From NCBI GenBank assembly GCA_946894095.1, contig OX335652.1, positions 4,921,001 through 4,985,000 of the forward strand: a DNA stretch of 64,000 nucleotides, written 5' to 3'. Below are positions 38,201 to 41,200 of this stretch, in pieces (the first letter of the stretch is position 1; each line of letters begins with the position of its first letter). Under the pieces are notes generated by a model. It did no database searches and was not told where the DNA came from. It was given only the letters and a program-made list of their open reading frames with translations. Both the position numbers and the translations under genes were made by a program. Source of the DNA: Incurvaria masculella (taxonomy: Eukaryota > Arthropoda > Insecta > Lepidoptera > Incurvariidae).

Positions 38201-41200
38201 GACTATCGAAATAACATAATATTCCTTAAGGAAAATTTAAGTTGAAATATGTTTCAAAAACAATTTCATTTTGAATCGATTGCTACGTGTTCCAAAACAC
38301 CGCGGCCCAGAGGGCAACTTCGAGACACATGCGTTGCATCGATTGAGCCTCCGTTTCCGTTGTCCGCAGCGAGTTCGAGCCGTTCGCCGCCTCGCCGCCG
38401 GCCCACGACGACTCGTTCTTCTACATCCGCTACCCGCGCGCGGAGGAGCTGCTGCCGGCGGGCGCAGGCTCGGGCGTCGCGGCCGCGGGGGGTGCGGCGC
38501 TCGTGGTGCAGGAGCCGCGCGAAGCGGCAACGGCGCGCGACGTGGACTGGACGCGCCACACGAAGCCGTGCCGCGAGGTGTTGCGCGGCATCGCGCCTAT
38601 CACGACAGGTCGGTTCGATGACTTACGGCGTTGGAAATGTCAGATCTGGCCCTCTACTACGAACGCTATCGAGCAGGCGCTATCGAGAAGGCGACATCGC
38701 CTGTTAAAAATATTGTATGAGTTTGACATTTGGTATCGAAAGCGCTTTTGAAACCATCTGTCAAACGCTTAAAATATTTTTGACAGGCGATATCACCTTT
38801 GTCAATAGCGCTTCCTCGATAGCGTTCGTGGTAGGGCTCCAGCTCATTTAGGTGTCAAGATTCGTGTTTCCCGCCCCATCTATTCAGGAACAACCACGGA
38901 ATGTGGGATTATGGGATATCATTGTACTTTAGAAAACCATACTACTTAGATCATTAATTCAAAAATACTCCATGTTCTTCCCCGGTTCCAACCTCAGCGA
39001 CGGGGATCAGTTGTAATGTCTGGTGAAGGAGAACACCTGGAGAAAACCCATACAATTGAAACATAAAAGTGTGCAAGTATATTGACATCTCTTTTTCATC
39101 GTTTTAGATCTAGTTGGCAGAAGGCAATGCCTCATGGCAATATAGCTCATTTGGCAACCCAACCAAAATACTGTAAAAAATAAAGTTACTATTACTAGAT
39201 CCCTAGAATATAGAACTACGACGGAATAAGGTGAAAGGAGTTTATCAAAATTCACCATTCCAATGAACGGCCTAGTAGTCAGTTAAACAATTCAAAAATT
39301 TGGAGCCGATTAATACGCAGCTTTTTCTTGTATTTTAATTCTAATTCCTACTGAATATGATGCGCGCAATATAATTAATCTTGCCAAATTTAAAGTTCGC
39401 TCGGGGAAGTCCGTGATATCTTTGTCACGTATTAGTTCGGAGCAACGATAAGACCGCGCGTTATCAGTGTCACATTCTGATAAGTCACACTTTCTTGCAG
39501 TTCAAATAAAAATTGTATCATTGATGCCTTGAAATGAAATGAAAATGAAAAAATACTTTATTTGCAGCCAAACGGTACAAAAAGGCGGAAATTAATGCCA
39601 TAAGGCATTATCTACCATTCAACCTTAGAGATGTAGGAGAGGTGCAGTGAGGCACAAGTCCCACATTTTTTCTAGAAACTTCCAACCTAATTCAAAATAA
39701 CCCGTAGCTCTTTGTTTATGAAATTGTTTAACGTTTCAGCTAATCCGGTGGACGTGAAGCCCAAACCCGCTGGCACAGACGACGGTTTCAAGGGCGAGGG
39801 GGCGGCCTGCGGCTCTTCCGTTCTGAAGGTACGGCGTTACATCTGTAAAAAGGTCATTGGCACATGTGGATAGAAATTCTTTCAAAGATTGCCTTGCTCT
39901 TTTGGGAGTATCGTTTTTGGGGACATTAATGAGTAGCTAAACTGAACCATAAATACAGAATAAGTACAGAATTATCCGTCTGAAAAAGTCATTAGGACAA
40001 CATAAAGTTTTAAACAAAAATATAGAAACATGAAAGTAAATGACATATAAGCTCCTAAAGAACTATTTTTGTGCTATACGAGTAAATTCTGCATAACTAT
40101 AAATAATAAATCATAGGATGATCCTTCCAAAAGGTTCCACGCGTAAGATTTCATAGCACAGCTTCTGGTACACCAACTTACGTCGTGATCAGTGGATTCG
40201 ATTAACTTGGTTGAAGATATAGCGAGGGTTTTAAATCATCGCGGGGCATTAAGATGGTTGAAGATATAGCAAGGGTTTTAAATCATCGTGGGGCATAAGG
40301 CAACAATTTTTGTGAGAATATCGCGCGTCAAGTCAGTCGTGTCCCTTCAGGTGGCGCACGCGATGGTGAGCACGTCGCGCGCGGCGTCGCAGCGCGGCTT
40401 CACGGTGGCGACGCCGGCGGACGACGCCGACGAGCCCGCGTCGCCGCCGGGCGGCGCGTACCTCGCGGCGCGCCGCGCGAGCCGCTCGCTGCCGGCGACG
40501 CCGCTGCACTCGCCGCCGGGCAGTCCCGGCTCGCGGCGCAAGGGCAAGAACGCCAACCGGTGAGCGGAGACTATTGATTACGTAGAAACCGATAGGGGGC
40601 GCCAGTATCACACCTCCCAGTCCTACCCGATTATGTTGTTTAAATTTTCTGAAATATTTAGGGCTGATTTTTCAATCCTCATATAGTACTTTTCGGACTG
40701 ATATTACAAATTCACGTTTGTCAAAAGACGGATAGTTTTTGCTGGAGAATTATATCTTCTATCGCAATTATCTGACTATAATTATCTGACTAATAAACAT
40801 ATGGACTTACTTTATCGAATGCATAAGCAGAAGAGTAAATAAATCCATCCAATAGTTATCTGACCGTTTATCAGACTATTAAAATAAATAAATTAATAAA
40901 ATACTATTTTCCTGCAATATTACCAGCCTATTATATCCCGCTGGTATGGCGCCTTGCTGAGCGTGTGGATATACACACGTACACAAATACACAATTACAT
41001 GGGTTATATTATATCATAAATAATCCATTTTCTTTTTGCAGTTACTTCACATCGCCATTTGAGCCGTCAGACGCAAACAACTCCCGTTCGTGGCTCACGG
41101 CTGCGCTGCTCGGCTACAAGAAGGACGTTGAAATGTCATCCACCTCGACTCTGGCTGAGGAGGACCTGCAGTCTCGCTTGCAAGGTAAAATTTACTTTAC

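Noticed and set aside
38237..38751. Overlapping ORFs up to 152 residues on both strands
   Set aside because: They are shadows of the GC-rich coding exon 38370-38608 read in other frames.
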